Notes: a model not told the origin generated them from the sequence alone. Counted from the first letter of the stretch, positions 34,554-47,377 are shown. The stretch: DNA of 64,000 nt from an uncultured Acidimicrobiales bacterium (GCA_937922785.1 CALAJQ010000026.1:1-64000), one strand, 5' to 3'. Made by a program: numbers and translations.

Positions 34554-35192
34554 ATGACGAACGAGTCTGGGACCCAAGGATCAGTTACGCCTGCCGGTCA
34601 CTATTTCAGCCCCGATCCCCAGGTTCAGTCGGCGCCGAGTCAGGTCGAGCTGGCATTGCCCGACATCAAGCTGACGCTGGGAACCGACCGAGGGGTTTTT
34701 GCTGGTCAAGCGGTGGACTATGGAACCAAATTGCTACTGCTTGACGGACCCGAAGCAGTGGAGACCGACTCGGTCCTGGTAGACGTTGGCGCCGGATATG
34801 GCCCAATCGCTCTGGCCTTGGCCAGCCGCAATCGCAATGCCACTGTGTATGCAGTCGAGATCAACTCTCGAGCGAGAGAGCTGTGTGCCGCCAACGCCCG
34901 AGCCGCTGGTCTAGACAACGTCAAGGTTCTGGCCCCCGAAGACTTCCCACCCAATCTGAAGATTGACCGGATTTGGTCAAACCCACCGATTCGCATTGGC
35001 AAGAAGGCGCTTCACGAGCTGTTGACCCTTTGGCTGAGCCGTCTTGGCTCCGAAGGTTCTGCGCATTTGGTGGTGCAGAAACACCTAGGATCTGATTCCC
35101 TAGCAAGCTGGCTCGAGACCCAGGGCTACGGCGTTGTGCGCCGAGGCTCAAGAAAAGCCTTCCGACTATTCGATGTGAGCCCAAACAAGTGA
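34554..35192 (+). CDS. RsmC-like class I SAM methyltransferase
   Basis: 212 residues. SAM motif I is VDVGAGYGPIALAL (about 77-90), and the N6/N2-base methylase motif SNPP is near 142. It resembles the catalytic half of 16S rRNA m2G methylases (methyltransferase small domain), without the N-terminal half of E. coli RsmC. RNA target inferred only. It overlaps the next gene by four bases (GTGA). Confidence 0.82.
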   Translation: MTNESGTQGSVTPAGHYFSPDPQVQSAPSQVELALPDIKLTLGTDRGVFAGQAVDYGTKLLLLDGPEAVETDSVLVDVGAGYGPIALALASRNRNATVYAVEINSRARELCAANARAAGLDNVKVLAPEDFPPNLKIDRIWSNPPIRIGKKALHELLTLWLSRLGSEGSAHLVVQKHLGSDSLASWLETQGYGVVRRGSRKAFRLFDVSPNK

Positions 35193-35716
35193 AGTCACTA
35201 ACTCCAACAGAACTCAAACGTCTTCACCGCACGTGGCGTCGCAAAACCGAACTCTCGCTTGGGGTGATTCTTGACGGAGTTCAGAGCCCGTTTAACGTCG
35301 GTTCTCTATTCCGGTCCGCTGCGGCCTACAAAACTGGGCCGATGTGGCTAGTTCCGCCGACCCCGGACCCGGGCCACACCAAGGTCGCCAAGACCGCGCT
35401 CGGTTGCGAGCGCTTGGTCGACTGGAAGGTTGCTGCCACCGGTGTTGAAGCGGTTGCCGAAGCCCAGGCGTTAGGTATGACAACGGTTGCGATAGAGCTA
35501 ACCCACACGGCCCGCCCGATGTTCGAGATCGACCTTGGAAGCAATATTTGCCTGGTACTAGGCCACGAAGAACGTGGCGTTCATCCCGCCACTCTCGATG
35601 TTGTCGACCATGTCGCATTCTTGCCTCAGCTAGGCAAGGTCGGCTCGCTAAACGTGTCACAAGCGGGGACCGTGGCACTGTATGAAGCGGCTCGTCAACA
35701 GTGGGCCAAATCCTGA
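35189..35716 (+). CDS. TrmH-family RNA 2'-O-methyltransferase
   Basis: 175 residues, a single SPOUT domain. Motifs: SPFNVGSLFRSAAAYK, CLVLGHEERGVHPATL and LPQLGKVGSLNVSQAGTVALYEA. A tRNA Gm18-type target is possible but not decidable. The GTG start lies in a GTGA overlap with the methyltransferase stop, so the two are coupled. Confidence 0.85.
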   Translation: MKSLTPTELKRLHRTWRRKTELSLGVILDGVQSPFNVGSLFRSAAAYKTGPMWLVPPTPDPGHTKVAKTALGCERLVDWKVAATGVEAVAEAQALGMTTVAIELTHTARPMFEIDLGSNICLVLGHEERGVHPATLDVVDHVAFLPQLGKVGSLNVSQAGTVALYEAARQQWAKS

Positions 35717-35756
35717 GACTCCAGTCAAGCCAAACCGGATCTGGCCAGACCAGCCC

Positions 35757-36428
35757 TTAGCTAATGGCAGCTTTATCGATGGCCCAAAGCGTTTTGTGAG
35801 TGTTGTAGGTCAAGGTCACAAGCGCCGCAACATTCGCCGCTAGAACTAAGGGCACACCCCACCAGAAGATCCCATTGCCTGTGAAGAACACCAAGGTGTT
35901 TAGCGCGATGTAGGAGATCCGAACTTCGGTCGGCCCGATTCCATAGAAGGCGATTTGGAATTTGTTGGTTGCTGCGAAACTTAGAAAGGACAGAGCCATC
36001 ATCAGCACTGTTACCAAAAGCAATAGCTGAAACAAGAAACCCATACCTTCAGGGGCAATAAAGGAATAGGCGATGACGATGCTGCCGGCAAAGACAGTGT
36101 CGAGAAAGTGGTCCATGAAGAACCCCCACTTCACCAAGCCTTCTCCCCTAGTGCGACCCAACGTCCCATCAAAGGAGTCAGTCAGCCATTGACCAAAAAC
36201 ACAGAAGGACAAGAGCCAGAGCCAGGATCGATTGTCACCTTGGCCTGGTGAGGCCAACCACCCACTCAGGACAATTACTGCGCTCCATACCGTGGTGAAC
36301 ATTGTCAGCTGCCAACTGCGCAGCCACTGCGGCAGCCGGGGTACCCAGTAGTCAATGAACTTGCGTTCGACCGGTCCGAGGATTGACTGGCCCTCTTTCT
36401 TGTCGCCACCAAACGATTCATCAGCCAT
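35757..36428 (-). CDS. CDP-alcohol phosphatidyltransferase
   Basis: About 223 residues. Integral membrane enzyme of phospholipid synthesis. The family signature is present as DSFDGTLGRTRG...GFFMDHFLD (about 86-110), with Gly in place of Ala before Arg. Five to six hydrophobic helices. The alcohol substrate cannot be told. ATG 36428 is preferred to 36434, because GGGAG stands 9 bases before it. Confidence 0.85.
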   Translation of the reverse strand: MADESFGGDKKEGQSILGPVERKFIDYWVPRLPQWLRSWQLTMFTTVWSAVIVLSGWLASPGQGDNRSWLWLLSFCVFGQWLTDSFDGTLGRTRGEGLVKWGFFMDHFLDTVFAGSIVIAYSFIAPEGMGFLFQLLLLVTVLMMALSFLSFAATNKFQIAFYGIGPTEVRISYIALNTLVFFTGNGIFWWGVPLVLAANVAALVTLTYNTHKTLWAIDKAAIS

Positions 36429-36483
36429 CGCCATAGTCTCCCAAACGTCTGCCGACTTCGGAGCGATATGTTGCCGAACTGAC

Positions 36484-36489
36484 TAGGTT
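36484..36489 (+). promoter_or_regulatory. -10 of the VOC gene
   Basis: TAGGTT, 7 bases, ATG. Leaderless pattern. Confidence 0.35.
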
Positions 36490-36496
36490 TGAAGGC

Positions 36497-36847
36497 ATGG
36501 GAACAAAGCTGGCCAACCTCACTTTTGATTGCAAGCAACCCTTAACCCTGTCTGGGTTCTGGTCAAACGTGATTGATCGGCCAGTGGGTGAAGGCGCTAG
36601 CGAGTTCTTTGCGCAGTTGCCCAGCAGTGACTCTTCGCCTAACTGGCTCTTCATTCAGGTTCCCGAAGACAAGACAGTTAAGAACCGGGTGCATATCGAC
36701 CTTGAGTGCGACGACATGGCGAACGAGATCGAGCGCTTGGTTGGGCTAGGCGCAACCCACGTACGAGATGTCGAAGAATGGGGCCACGCTTGGTCAGTCT
36801 TCAACGACCCCGAAGGTAACGAGTTCTGCGTCAGCGGACCTCACTAG
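36497..36847 (+). CDS. VOC-superfamily (glyoxalase-like) protein
   Basis: 116 residues, one beta-alpha-beta-beta-beta unit pair. Seen: TFDCKQPLTLSGFWSNVI, VHIDLECDDMANEIERLVGLGATHV and the terminal FNDPEGNEFCV typical of the fold. Metal binding and substrate unknown. It ends one base before the priA stop on the other strand. Confidence 0.8.
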   Translation: MGTKLANLTFDCKQPLTLSGFWSNVIDRPVGEGASEFFAQLPSSDSSPNWLFIQVPEDKTVKNRVHIDLECDDMANEIERLVGLGATHVRDVEEWGHAWSVFNDPEGNEFCVSGPH

Positions 36848-36848
36848 G

Positions 36849-38600
36849 TCAGACCCTGGGTGGGTCCACGGCAATTCGATAGGAGCCTGACTTCGTCGAT
36901 GACGACGGAGTGGCCAGGCGAAGTTCAATCAGAGCCTGCGCCAGGGTCGCTGAATCTGGCGATCTCAGCAAATAGTGACCTGCGGCGTTTGGGCCCATGA
37001 CTTCAACGTCCAGGCGAGACATCATTGACTCGACGGCTTTGGCGGCCCCGGCACCACTCACCTGAGCCAGCGCGGACACAGGCGGGAAGTTGCCGGCCAA
37101 ACGCAGGCGATGTTCAAAGGAGGTGAACGACTCGATATCGGCCTTTACGACCGCAGCTATGACCCGATGCTGTGGGTCCCGGGTCTGAATAAGAATCCTT
37201 CCACCCCCCGACCGGCCACCAACGATCCGGGCTGCCCGCGCCAGTAATCCCAACGCTTGCTCGGCTGCCCGATACCGCGGCGCCATTAGCTCTGAGTCAA
37301 AATCCAAGAACACAACCGTGTCTGCGGTGTCGATCTGATGCAACACAGCTTCGGTCCCAACCACGATGCGTGCGTCGTAAGCGTCGCTGGATGCTGTGTC
37401 ACCAGTCAGTTCGGCGACGGGTTCTCGGGCCAGTGCTTCAAGCTCTTCCCGAGCACGCGCAACGCCCAATCGCAGTCGCTTCAGTTTGGTGCCAGTGCAA
37501 ACTGCACATATCAAGGGCCGACTTTCGCCGGTTGGAGCCACTAGCTGGCCATCGGTTTCCGCCATCAGGTGTTCGCCGTCGGTGGTGCGGATGAGCTCGC
37601 CACAGCTGCCACACGCCAACATCTTTGCCCGACCTTTCCGGTTCAGAACGCAAAGAACCTTTCCGCCACCACCAATTGCGTTCACCAGCTGCGGCGAGAA
37701 TAGGCCGGCTCGGGCTGGGTCCTCATTCCGCCTGTCGGCCAACATCGTGACCGGCCAACCGCTGCGCTCTTGAGTACGCGAAGGCGCAAGTATCCGGTCT
37801 GCATTTGCAACTACGTCTACCGACGGCGTCGGCGACACAAGAACACAAGGCACGCCGGCTCGGTGGGCGCGTTCAATGGCAACGTGCCTGGCGTGCCACG
37901 TAGGGTTCCGCTCTTCTTGAAGAGACTCATCGTGTTCGTCGATCACCAATATCGCAGCCAGGTCGTTACACGGGCCCCAGACCGCCGAGCGAGCGCCAAT
38001 TACGGTGCCCCCGCCAGCCGCGGCCAACGCCCAGTCCCGTGGCAACAAGCGAGCAACACCCCCGGCACGCCGCAACGCGCCAGCCGCGTCTTGGGCCATT
38101 CGAATGCTCGGGGTAACTACTAGAGCGTCTCCCAAATGGGCAGCGCCCACAACAAACTGCGAGAGATCAGCACTTGGTGGCATGCGAACAACGGTTACCC
38201 CAGGTTCGGCAAAGGCACTTTGGGCCAGCTCGGTTGGGGTCGTTTTGGGAGTTACAGTCCGCCGCTGAGTTGGCAACACTGGAACCATCGTGTCAGGTGA
38301 GGCGGTCTTGAGGAGACGTGACCACCTCCCGCTCCAACGATGACTGGCCCACCTTCCAAGCGAAATGACATCGCCGCTTGGGCCGACGCTAGAGATCTTG
38401 GACACGTCCTTGAGTTCTACCTGGGGTGGCAAGTCTGCTGGATCACACTCGACGATCCAGCCCGCCACCCGCCTGGGGCCCAAATCGATGCGAACAAGCG
38501 CGCCCAATACCGCTCGATCAGCCCAGTCGGCTGGGACTGAGTAATCGAAGGTCTTATCTAGGCCCGAAACATCGGGCAGGACTCGAACAACCTGCGCCAC
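36849..38600 (-). CDS. priA: PriA-like primosome protein lacking Walker A
   Basis: 583 residues. The N-terminal 3'-DNA-binding domain (about 1-105; LDKTFDYSVPADW, GALVRIDLG, GRRVAGW-like) is clear. Where a helicase should have GxTGSGKT there is only MPPSADLSQFVVGAAHLGDALVV, so no Walker A. The DEEHD box reads IDEHDES, and only two zinc CxxC pairs (CGSCG, CAVC) remain of the usual four. Actinobacterial PriA proteins are often degenerate in this way, so it is probably a DNA-binding loader without helicase activity. Confidence 0.85.
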   Translation of the reverse strand: MAQVVRVLPDVSGLDKTFDYSVPADWADRAVLGALVRIDLGPRRVAGWIVECDPADLPPQVELKDVSKISSVGPSGDVISLGRWASHRWSGRWSRLLKTASPDTMVPVLPTQRRTVTPKTTPTELAQSAFAEPGVTVVRMPPSADLSQFVVGAAHLGDALVVTPSIRMAQDAAGALRRAGGVARLLPRDWALAAAGGGTVIGARSAVWGPCNDLAAILVIDEHDESLQEERNPTWHARHVAIERAHRAGVPCVLVSPTPSVDVVANADRILAPSRTQERSGWPVTMLADRRNEDPARAGLFSPQLVNAIGGGGKVLCVLNRKGRAKMLACGSCGELIRTTDGEHLMAETDGQLVAPTGESRPLICAVCTGTKLKRLRLGVARAREELEALAREPVAELTGDTASSDAYDARIVVGTEAVLHQIDTADTVVFLDFDSELMAPRYRAAEQALGLLARAARIVGGRSGGGRILIQTRDPQHRVIAAVVKADIESFTSFEHRLRLAGNFPPVSALAQVSGAGAAKAVESMMSRLDVEVMGPNAAGHYLLRSPDSATLAQALIELRLATPSSSTKSGSYRIAVDPPRV

Positions 38601-38621
38601 GTTCTGACGCTAACTGGCGAG

Positions 38622-39860
38622 TTAAAGATTCAGCGCGCTCTTGACTGCGTCAACTCGGTCGAGGCGTTCCCAGGTGAAGGAATTGCCGTCTTCACGACCG
38701 AAGTGGCCATAGGCCGCTGTGGTTGCATAGATCGGGTTGCGAAGCTCAAGATCGCGCAAGATGGCACCGGGGCGCAGGTCAAACACGTCGTTGACGACTG
38801 CGGCAATCTTGTCTGGGTCGACGTTTTCAGTTCCGAAGGTCTCAACCATCACCGATACCGGGCGAGCCACACCGATGGCGTAGGCAACTTGCACCTCACA
38901 ACGCTTCGCAGCGCCGGCAGCTACCAAGTTCTTTGCAACCCAGCGAGTGGCGTAGGCGGCTGAACGGTCAACCTTGGATGGATCCTTGCCGGAGAACGCA
39001 CCACCGCCGTGACGGGCCGTGCCGCCGTAGGTGTCAACGATGATCTTGCGACCGGTCAATCCGGCGTCGCCTACTGGGCCGCCAATTACGAAACGACCGG
39101 TTGGGTTAACAAGGATCTCATAGTCATCGTCGGCGAACTGAGCAGGGATGACAGGCCGGATGACGTGCTCGGTGAGGTCGGGACGAATCATCGAATCGCG
39201 GTCGATTCCGTCGTCGTGCTGAGTCGAAATCAGCACCGTCTTTAGGCGAACTGGAACACCGTCTTCGTAGTCAAATGTCACCTGGGTCTTGCCGTCAGGA
39301 CGCAGATACGGAACGGTGCCCGCCTTGCGAACCTCAGCCAACTTCTCAGCCATGCGGTGGGCCGTGTGAATCGGAAGCGGCATCAGCACGTCGGTCTCAT
39401 CCGATGCGTAGCCAAACATCATGCCCTGATCGCCAGCGCCCTGTTCATCCAAGTCGTCGCCGCCGGCGCCGCTACGGATTTCTTCACTCTTGTTAACGCC
39501 CTGGGCGATGTCAGGCGACTGCTCGTCAATTGCGACCATGACACCACAGGTGTTTCCGTCAAAGCCGTAGCTCTCCCGGTTGTATCCAATCCGGTTGATA
39601 GTGCCGCGGACAACCGACGGGATGTCGACATAGGCCTCGGTTGTGATTTCACCAGCAATCAGGGCCAGACCTGTGGTCACAAAGGTTTCACACGCGACCC
39701 GAGACATCGGGTCTTGTTCCAGGATTGCATCGAGAATCGAATCTGATATCTGGTCAGCCATCTTGTCTGGATGGCCTTCGGTAACTGACTCAGAGGTAAA
39801 GGTAAAGTTTTTCAACAGAGACTCGCTTCTCAGAAGATTGTGGTTTTCGGGCAGCGTCAT
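38622..39860 (-). CDS. metK: S-adenosylmethionine synthetase
   Basis: 412 residues. Makes SAM from Met and [25 protein letters not shown] near the start (read in two pieces), the [12 protein letters not shown] hexapeptide region (about 137-148) and [19 protein letters not shown] (about 290-308) are all present. The ATG at 39860 precedes the family start by about 17 residues. A TTG at codon 16 is an alternative. No SAM riboswitch fits in the 39-bp gap before it. Confidence 0.95.
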   Translation of the reverse strand: MTLPENHNLLRSESLLKNFTFTSESVTEGHPDKMADQISDSILDAILEQDPMSRVACETFVTTGLALIAGEITTEAYVDIPSVVRGTINRIGYNRESYGFDGNTCGVMVAIDEQSPDIAQGVNKSEEIRSGAGGDDLDEQGAGDQGMMFGYASDETDVLMPLPIHTAHRMAEKLAEVRKAGTVPYLRPDGKTQVTFDYEDGVPVRLKTVLISTQHDDGIDRDSMIRPDLTEHVIRPVIPAQFADDDYEILVNPTGRFVIGGPVGDAGLTGRKIIVDTYGGTARHGGGAFSGKDPSKVDRSAAYATRWVAKNLVAAGAAKRCEVQVAYAIGVARPVSVMVETFGTENVDPDKIAAVVNDVFDLRPGAILRDLELRNPIYATTAAYGHFGREDGNSFTWERLDRVDAVKSALNL

Positions 39861-39865
39861 GTCGC

Positions 39866-39899
39866 CTAGCTGCCCGCTTGAGGATACATGGCCAGCTAG
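39866..39899 (-). other. Hairpin between coaBC and metK
   Basis: CTAGCTG (39893-39899 region) pairs with CAGCTAG (39866-39872) to form a 7-bp stem, plus two inner GC pairs past a mismatch, enclosing a 14-base loop. There is no T-run. It may stabilise a processed mRNA end or pause the polymerase. Confidence 0.3.
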
Positions 39900-41123
39900 T
39901 CAGGTGCTGGAACCTAGCCGGGCAAGTGCAGCATCTAGAACTGCGTGAGCGATTTGAGACTTTTCACTAAGTGCTACCTGGGTTTGGGAACCGTCGGCGG
40001 CGTGAATTGTGACTGCGTTTGTCTCGTGCCCAAAGCCGACACCAGGGGCCGAGACGTCGTTGGCAACAATGAGGTCAGCGTTCTTTTTTTCCAGCTTGGC
40101 TTTGGCGTTAGCGGAAACGTCGTTGGTCTCTGCGGCGAAACCAACCAAGACTTGACCGGACCTCTTTGACTGACCCAGAGCGGCCAAAATGTCTTCAGTC
40201 CGCTCCAAAGTGATTTGCGGAGTCCCGTCAGCCTTTTTGAGCTTCTTCTCTGCCACCGACACAGGCCGGAAGTCAGCGACAGCAGCGGCCATAATCACGA
40301 TGTCTGAGGTCGCTGCTTCGGCCTTGACAGCAGTAGCCATCTCAGCTGCGGACACCACGTTGATTCGCCCGATACCACTGTGACTAGCAAGCGGGGACGC
40401 TGTTATGAGAACCACCTCTGCGCCACGAGCTGCAGCTGCTTCAGCCAGCGCGTGTCCTTGCTTGCCAGTAGATCGGTTGCCGAGATAACGCACAGGATCA
40501 AGTGCTTCTCGGGTACCGCCAGCGCTGATCAAGACCTTTAAGCCTGCCAGATCTGCATCGCTCGCCAGCCGCTGAACCACTGCCACCACGATCGTCTCGG
40601 GTTCAGACAAGCGCCCGGGACCCTCATCACCGCCGGCGAGTCGACCCACTGCAGGACCAACAACTGTGACACCCCTAGAACGAAGGACCGAAACGTTTTC
40701 CGTTGTTGCGGGATGATTCCACATCTCTGTATGCATCGCCGGGGCCACCACAACTGGTGCCTCGGTGGCCAACAGCGTTGCCGAGAGCAAGTCATCGGAT
40801 CGGCCGGTGCGAAGATCGGAGAGAATTCGCGCGGTAGCGGGGGCGACCAGAATTAGGTCAGCGTTTTGCCCGAGATAGGTGTGAGGGCTGGGATGGGAAT
40901 CTGAATAGAGCGAGGTTTTGGGGGGTTCAGATGCCAGCGCCTCAAAGGTCTTGACGCCGATCATCTTCGTGGCAGATTCGGTCAGGATCGGACTGACGTG
41001 CGCGCCCAAGTCTTGCAGCCGTCTCATGATCTCAACACTTTTGTAGGCGGCAATGCCACCGGTAACACCCAGAACGATGCGGCGACCAGCTAGCGGTGCC
41101 GGGGCATCAGTTGAGGGCGCCAT
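39900..41123 (-). CDS. coaBC: Bifunctional phosphopantothenoylcysteine decarboxylase / synthase
   Basis: 407 residues. Two steps of coenzyme A synthesis. The N-terminal flavin decarboxylase (about 12-185) has the catalytic His in SHPSPHTYLG and PAMHTEMW, where the usual PAMN has His for Asn, as I recall for many actinobacteria. The C-terminal CTP-dependent synthase (about 195-400) has ISAGGTREALDPVRYLGNRSTGKQG and AAAVADFRP. It lies 5 bp after rpoZ. Confidence 0.94.
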   Translation of the reverse strand: MAPSTDAPAPLAGRRIVLGVTGGIAAYKSVEIMRRLQDLGAHVSPILTESATKMIGVKTFEALASEPPKTSLYSDSHPSPHTYLGQNADLILVAPATARILSDLRTGRSDDLLSATLLATEAPVVVAPAMHTEMWNHPATTENVSVLRSRGVTVVGPAVGRLAGGDEGPGRLSEPETIVVAVVQRLASDADLAGLKVLISAGGTREALDPVRYLGNRSTGKQGHALAEAAAARGAEVVLITASPLASHSGIGRINVVSAAEMATAVKAEAATSDIVIMAAAVADFRPVSVAEKKLKKADGTPQITLERTEDILAALGQSKRSGQVLVGFAAETNDVSANAKAKLEKKNADLIVANDVSAPGVGFGHETNAVTIHAADGSQTQVALSEKSQIAHAVLDAALARLGSST

Positions 41124-41128
41124 TAAAG

Positions 41129-41392
41129 TTAACCGTCGTCTGGCTCTGGTCGAACCGGAACGATCTTTTCAGCCGCAATCTCTTCAAAGGCAATAGTCAG
41201 CGACTTGCGCGAGATTGAGGTGACTTGTGGTGGAACCTTGGAACCAAGACCTTCGCCACCAAGCTGACCGAAGTATGCGTTGATTTCTCGGGCCCGAGTC
41301 GATGCCAATGTGCACAGACCAAACTTGGAATCAGTCTTGGCCATGAGGCCTTCAACTTCGGGGGTCATCATCGTGTCGTAGTTTTTGGTCAT
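41129..41392 (-). CDS. rpoZ: RNA polymerase omega subunit
   Basis: 87 residues. Family pattern: MMTPEVEGLMAKTDSKFGLC, then STRAREINAYFGQLG (about 31-45), and the C-terminal KSLTIAFEEIAAEKI. Assists RNA polymerase assembly. It sits between gmk and coaBC as in other actinobacteria. Confidence 0.94.
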   Translation of the reverse strand: MTKNYDTMMTPEVEGLMAKTDSKFGLCTLASTRAREINAYFGQLGGEGLGSKVPPQVTSISRKSLTIAFEEIAAEKIVPVRPEPDDG

Positions 41393-41449
41393 GGAATTGC
41401 GGTCCTCAAGCTTTGAGATCTATCGGTAGAACAACGGCTCACTATAGCG

Positions 41450-41992
41450 CTACTGGCGGTGTTTTTTGATTACGTCGTATATGGCATCGGCGGTATCAGA
41501 GACCTCGTTATTGATCAACACGATGGCTCCGAGTTCGGCTCCAGCCGAAGCCTCTTCAGCCGCCTTGGCCACCCGTTCTTGAACTCTTTCGGGCGGGTCA
41601 CCGCGTCGCTCCAGTCTTGAGCGCTGCTCATCCGCCGACGGTGCCTGTAGAAATATCAGCAGCGGGGAATCCACCACTTCGAGAACTTGGCGAGCCCCTT
41701 GTACGTCAATCTCAAGAATCAGATCCCGATTCGGCGGCGGGGTCGGCGTCGGCGTTCCATAGTAGTTACCAAGAAAGTCTGCGTATTCGAGGAACCCGCC
41801 AGCGGCAATACGCGCTTCAAATTCTTCTCTCGTTTTGAACGCGTAAGCGTCAGGATCTTCTCCTACTCGCCGTTCGCGAGTTGTCCATGACCGGCTGAGC
41901 CAGAGGTCGTCCGGATACTTCTTAAGCAATTCGTTGACGACGGTTCCCTTGCCGACGCCGCCTGGTCCTGAAATTACAACAACAAGACTCAG
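41450..41992 (-). CDS. gmk: Guanylate kinase, CTG start
   Basis: 180 residues. GMP to GDP. The Walker A GPGGVGKGT lies only nine residues from the start, so the gene must begin upstream of the TTG at 41929. The frame MSLVVVISGPGG begins at CTG 41992, overlapping the mihF stop as CTGA. AAGGA is placed 6 bases upstream of that CTG. No ATG, GTG or TTG is available in frame before the P-loop. The rest is normal: SRSWTTRERRVGE, YAFKTREEFEARI, LEIDVQGARQV. Confidence 0.9.
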   Translation of the reverse strand: MSLVVVISGPGGVGKGTVVNELLKKYPDDLWLSRSWTTRERRVGEDPDAYAFKTREEFEARIAAGGFLEYADFLGNYYGTPTPTPPPNRDLILEIDVQGARQVLEVVDSPLLIFLQAPSADEQRSRLERRGDPPERVQERVAKAAEEASAGAELGAIVLINNEVSDTADAIYDVIKKHRQ

Positions 41993-42303
41993 GAGAATTC
42001 CTTGAGCAGTGCCGCCGTCTGCTTTTCACCTAGGCCGGCAAGCCGACGAGACTCTGCAATGCCGATGTCTTCCATGAGCTTGCGCGCAGTGACCTTGCCT
42101 ACGCCGGGCAAAGACTCCAGAACTGCTAGCACTTTGATCTTGGAAATGATCCGATCGCCTTCAGCCTGTTTTAACAGCTCCGGGAACGTGACCGTCCCCA
42201 TCTTCAACCTTGCTTTTACCTCAGCCCGCACACGACGCGCCTCAGCCGCTTTGACAAGAGCTGCGGCCCTTTGTTCTGGGGTTAACTTGGGTGGGTTAGC
42301 CAT
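41989..42303 (-). CDS. mihF: Actinobacterial integration host factor
   Basis: 104 residues. Nucleoid-associated DNA-bending protein restricted to actinobacteria. A basic N-terminal helix (PEQRAAALVKAAEARRVRAEVKARL in outline) is followed by the S13-like two-helix fold with LPGVGKVTARKLMEDIGI (about 65-82) and SRRLAGLGEKQ. The ATG has TATCCT 6 bases upstream, so it probably has its own promoter inside the pyr-gmk run. Confidence 0.95.
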   Translation of the reverse strand: MANPPKLTPEQRAAALVKAAEARRVRAEVKARLKMGTVTFPELLKQAEGDRIISKIKVLAVLESLPGVGKVTARKLMEDIGIAESRRLAGLGEKQTAALLKEFS

Positions 42304-42309
42304 GAAATA

Positions 42310-42315
42310 AGGATA
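42310..42315 (-). promoter_or_regulatory. -10 of mihF
   Basis: TATCCT, 6 bases (TATTTC), ATG. Leaderless pattern within the 33-bp pyrF-mihF gap. Confidence 0.4.
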
Positions 42316-42336
42316 CTAGAGGTCTTCCGAGCGTGC

Positions 42337-43062
42337 TTAGCTAGCAGCGATGTCGGCGAAAAGAGCCGCTGCAGCAGCGGCAGGATCGTCGGCCAAGGTG
42401 ACTGCTCGGCCTACAACAATCATGTCTGCGCCCTCTTCTAAAGCAATCTCTGGGGTGACTGCCTTAGGTTGATCATGTTTGTCGCCACCTGCTGCCCGTA
42501 TCCCCGGAACGACCCTCATAGTCCGTGGCGACATCTCGCGAATGTCCTTGAGATCAGTAGCTGAGCAGACAACTCCGCCACATCCAGCCTCAACCGCTAC
42601 CCGCAAGCGACTAGGCACAATGTGGTCCGGAGCATCTGCATCTGAGGTCAGAACGGTGATGGCAAGAGCGGTTGGATCTTCCAGTCCGGCCTTGCGGGCG
42701 CCGGTGGTGAGTCCTTCGACGCCAGCTCGCAGCATGGGTAGGCCGCCATGAGCGTGCATGGTCAAATAGCTCACTCCAAGAGCACCTGCGACGCTCGCCG
42801 CCTTGTTGACCGTGGTCGGGATGTCGTGAAGCTTGATGTCCAAGAAGACCTCAAAGCCGTTGTCCAACATTGCCCCGATCACGTCAGGACCAGTTGCGGT
42901 GTAGAGCTCAAGCCCTATCTTGGCTACTCCAAACCACGGGCGAAGCTGGCGGGCGAGGCGATTGGCCGCCACTAGGTCGTCGACATCAAGGGCCAGCGCC
43001 ATCTTGGATCGAAGCTCAGGGGCAAGACCCTCAGCCGATGTTTGAGTTGAAGATTCCGCCAT
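42337..43062 (-). CDS. pyrF: Orotidine 5'-phosphate decarboxylase (type 1)
   Basis: 241 residues. Final step to UMP. The catalytic signature is DIKLHDIPTTV (about 74-84). The phosphate loop is VVPGIRAAGGDKHDQ and the late GADMIVVGRAVT. It is the short, E. coli/Bacillus-type enzyme rather than the longer type 2 of mycobacteria. AAAGG lies 8 bases before the ATG, and the gap to pyrD is 17 bp. Confidence 0.95.
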   Translation of the reverse strand: MAESSTQTSAEGLAPELRSKMALALDVDDLVAANRLARQLRPWFGVAKIGLELYTATGPDVIGAMLDNGFEVFLDIKLHDIPTTVNKAASVAGALGVSYLTMHAHGGLPMLRAGVEGLTTGARKAGLEDPTALAITVLTSDADAPDHIVPSRLRVAVEAGCGGVVCSATDLKDIREMSPRTMRVVPGIRAAGGDKHDQPKAVTPEIALEEGADMIVVGRAVTLADDPAAAAAALFADIAAS

Positions 43063-43079
43063 AGTCTTGGCCTTTCGGG

Positions 43080-44068
43080 TTAAGAGAAGTCCGCTTTGCC
43101 GACTAACTCGGCATAGCTGGCGACCCCTTGTTTAGCGCACCAGCGACCTAGATCGGTGACTAACCGACCAGTGATCGCTGGATCAGCGAAGGTTGCAGTT
43201 CCTACTTGAACCGCCGAAGCTCCAACAAGAGCGAACTCGACGACGTCTTCGACGGCGGCAACACCACCGGCTGCGATAATGGGCAGCTCCGGTTCAGCGT
43301 CGTGAACCAAAGCAACTGCTCGTACTGCGAGAGGGTGAATTGCTGGCCCTGACACCCCGCCATAGCCCTTGCCGAGGCGAGGTTTGCGAGTAACTGGATC
43401 AATACTTAGCCCGAAGAAAGTGTTAGCCACCGTGACCGCTTCAGCGCCCGCATTAGCTGCGGCCCGAGCCACTGGCACCAACACTGGTCCGCCGTTCGGG
43501 CTCAGCTTTGCCCACAACGGTCGATCCGCTACTGAACAAGCCGAGATGACCTGTTCGGTCATTTGTGGCGAGTGGGCGAAAAGTTCGTTGCCTGCTTCGG
43601 TGTTGGGGCAAGAGATGTTTACCTCGACCGCCACGACCGTGTCGGGGGCGCCAGCCAGCAGTTGGGCGGCGCGCCTGTAGTCATCAACTGAGCGTCCCCA
43701 GATGGATGCAACCACCAACGCCCCCGCTGCTTCAAGATCGGGCAGCTCGTTCTCAACCCAATCAGCAACGCCAGTGCCCTGCAGACCAACAGAGTTGATC
43801 ATGCCTGCGGTTGTTTGATGGACTCGAGGCGCTGGGTTGCCTTCCCACTCGAATGCTGCAATCGATTTCACTACCACTGCGCCAAGAGTGGCCAGGTCAA
43901 CAAAGGCGCTTAGCTCAGCGCCGTGGCCAGCCGTTCCCGAAGCTGTAAGGATCGGCGAACCAAGACTGACTGACCCGATTTGTGCAGTCAGGTCAACATC
44001 GGAGGCGCCCAGAGGCGCTCGACGGCCGAACTTGGCAAGAGTTGCTGCTACCGGGTTACCCACCGCTC

Positions 44069-44072
<4 letters not shown>
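43080..44072 (-). CDS. pyrD: Dihydroorotate dehydrogenase, class 1 (1B-like)
   Basis: 330 residues. Oxidises dihydroorotate to orotate. FMN barrel with [23 protein letters not shown], and the active-site cysteine in [12 protein letters not shown], a class 1 feature (class 2 has Ser). The 1B type normally pairs with PyrK, which is not in the window. The GTG at 44072 is chosen because it overlaps the carB stop as GTGA; the longer frame to 44123 overlaps carB by 55 bases. Confidence 0.9.

Positions 44073-47377
<3,305 letters not shown>

Noticed and set aside
39861-39899. SAM riboswitch before metK
   Set aside because: Only 39 bp separate coaBC and metK, too short; just a small hairpin is seen.
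41450-41929. gmk starting at TTG 41929
   Set aside because: It would remove the ATP-binding P-loop.
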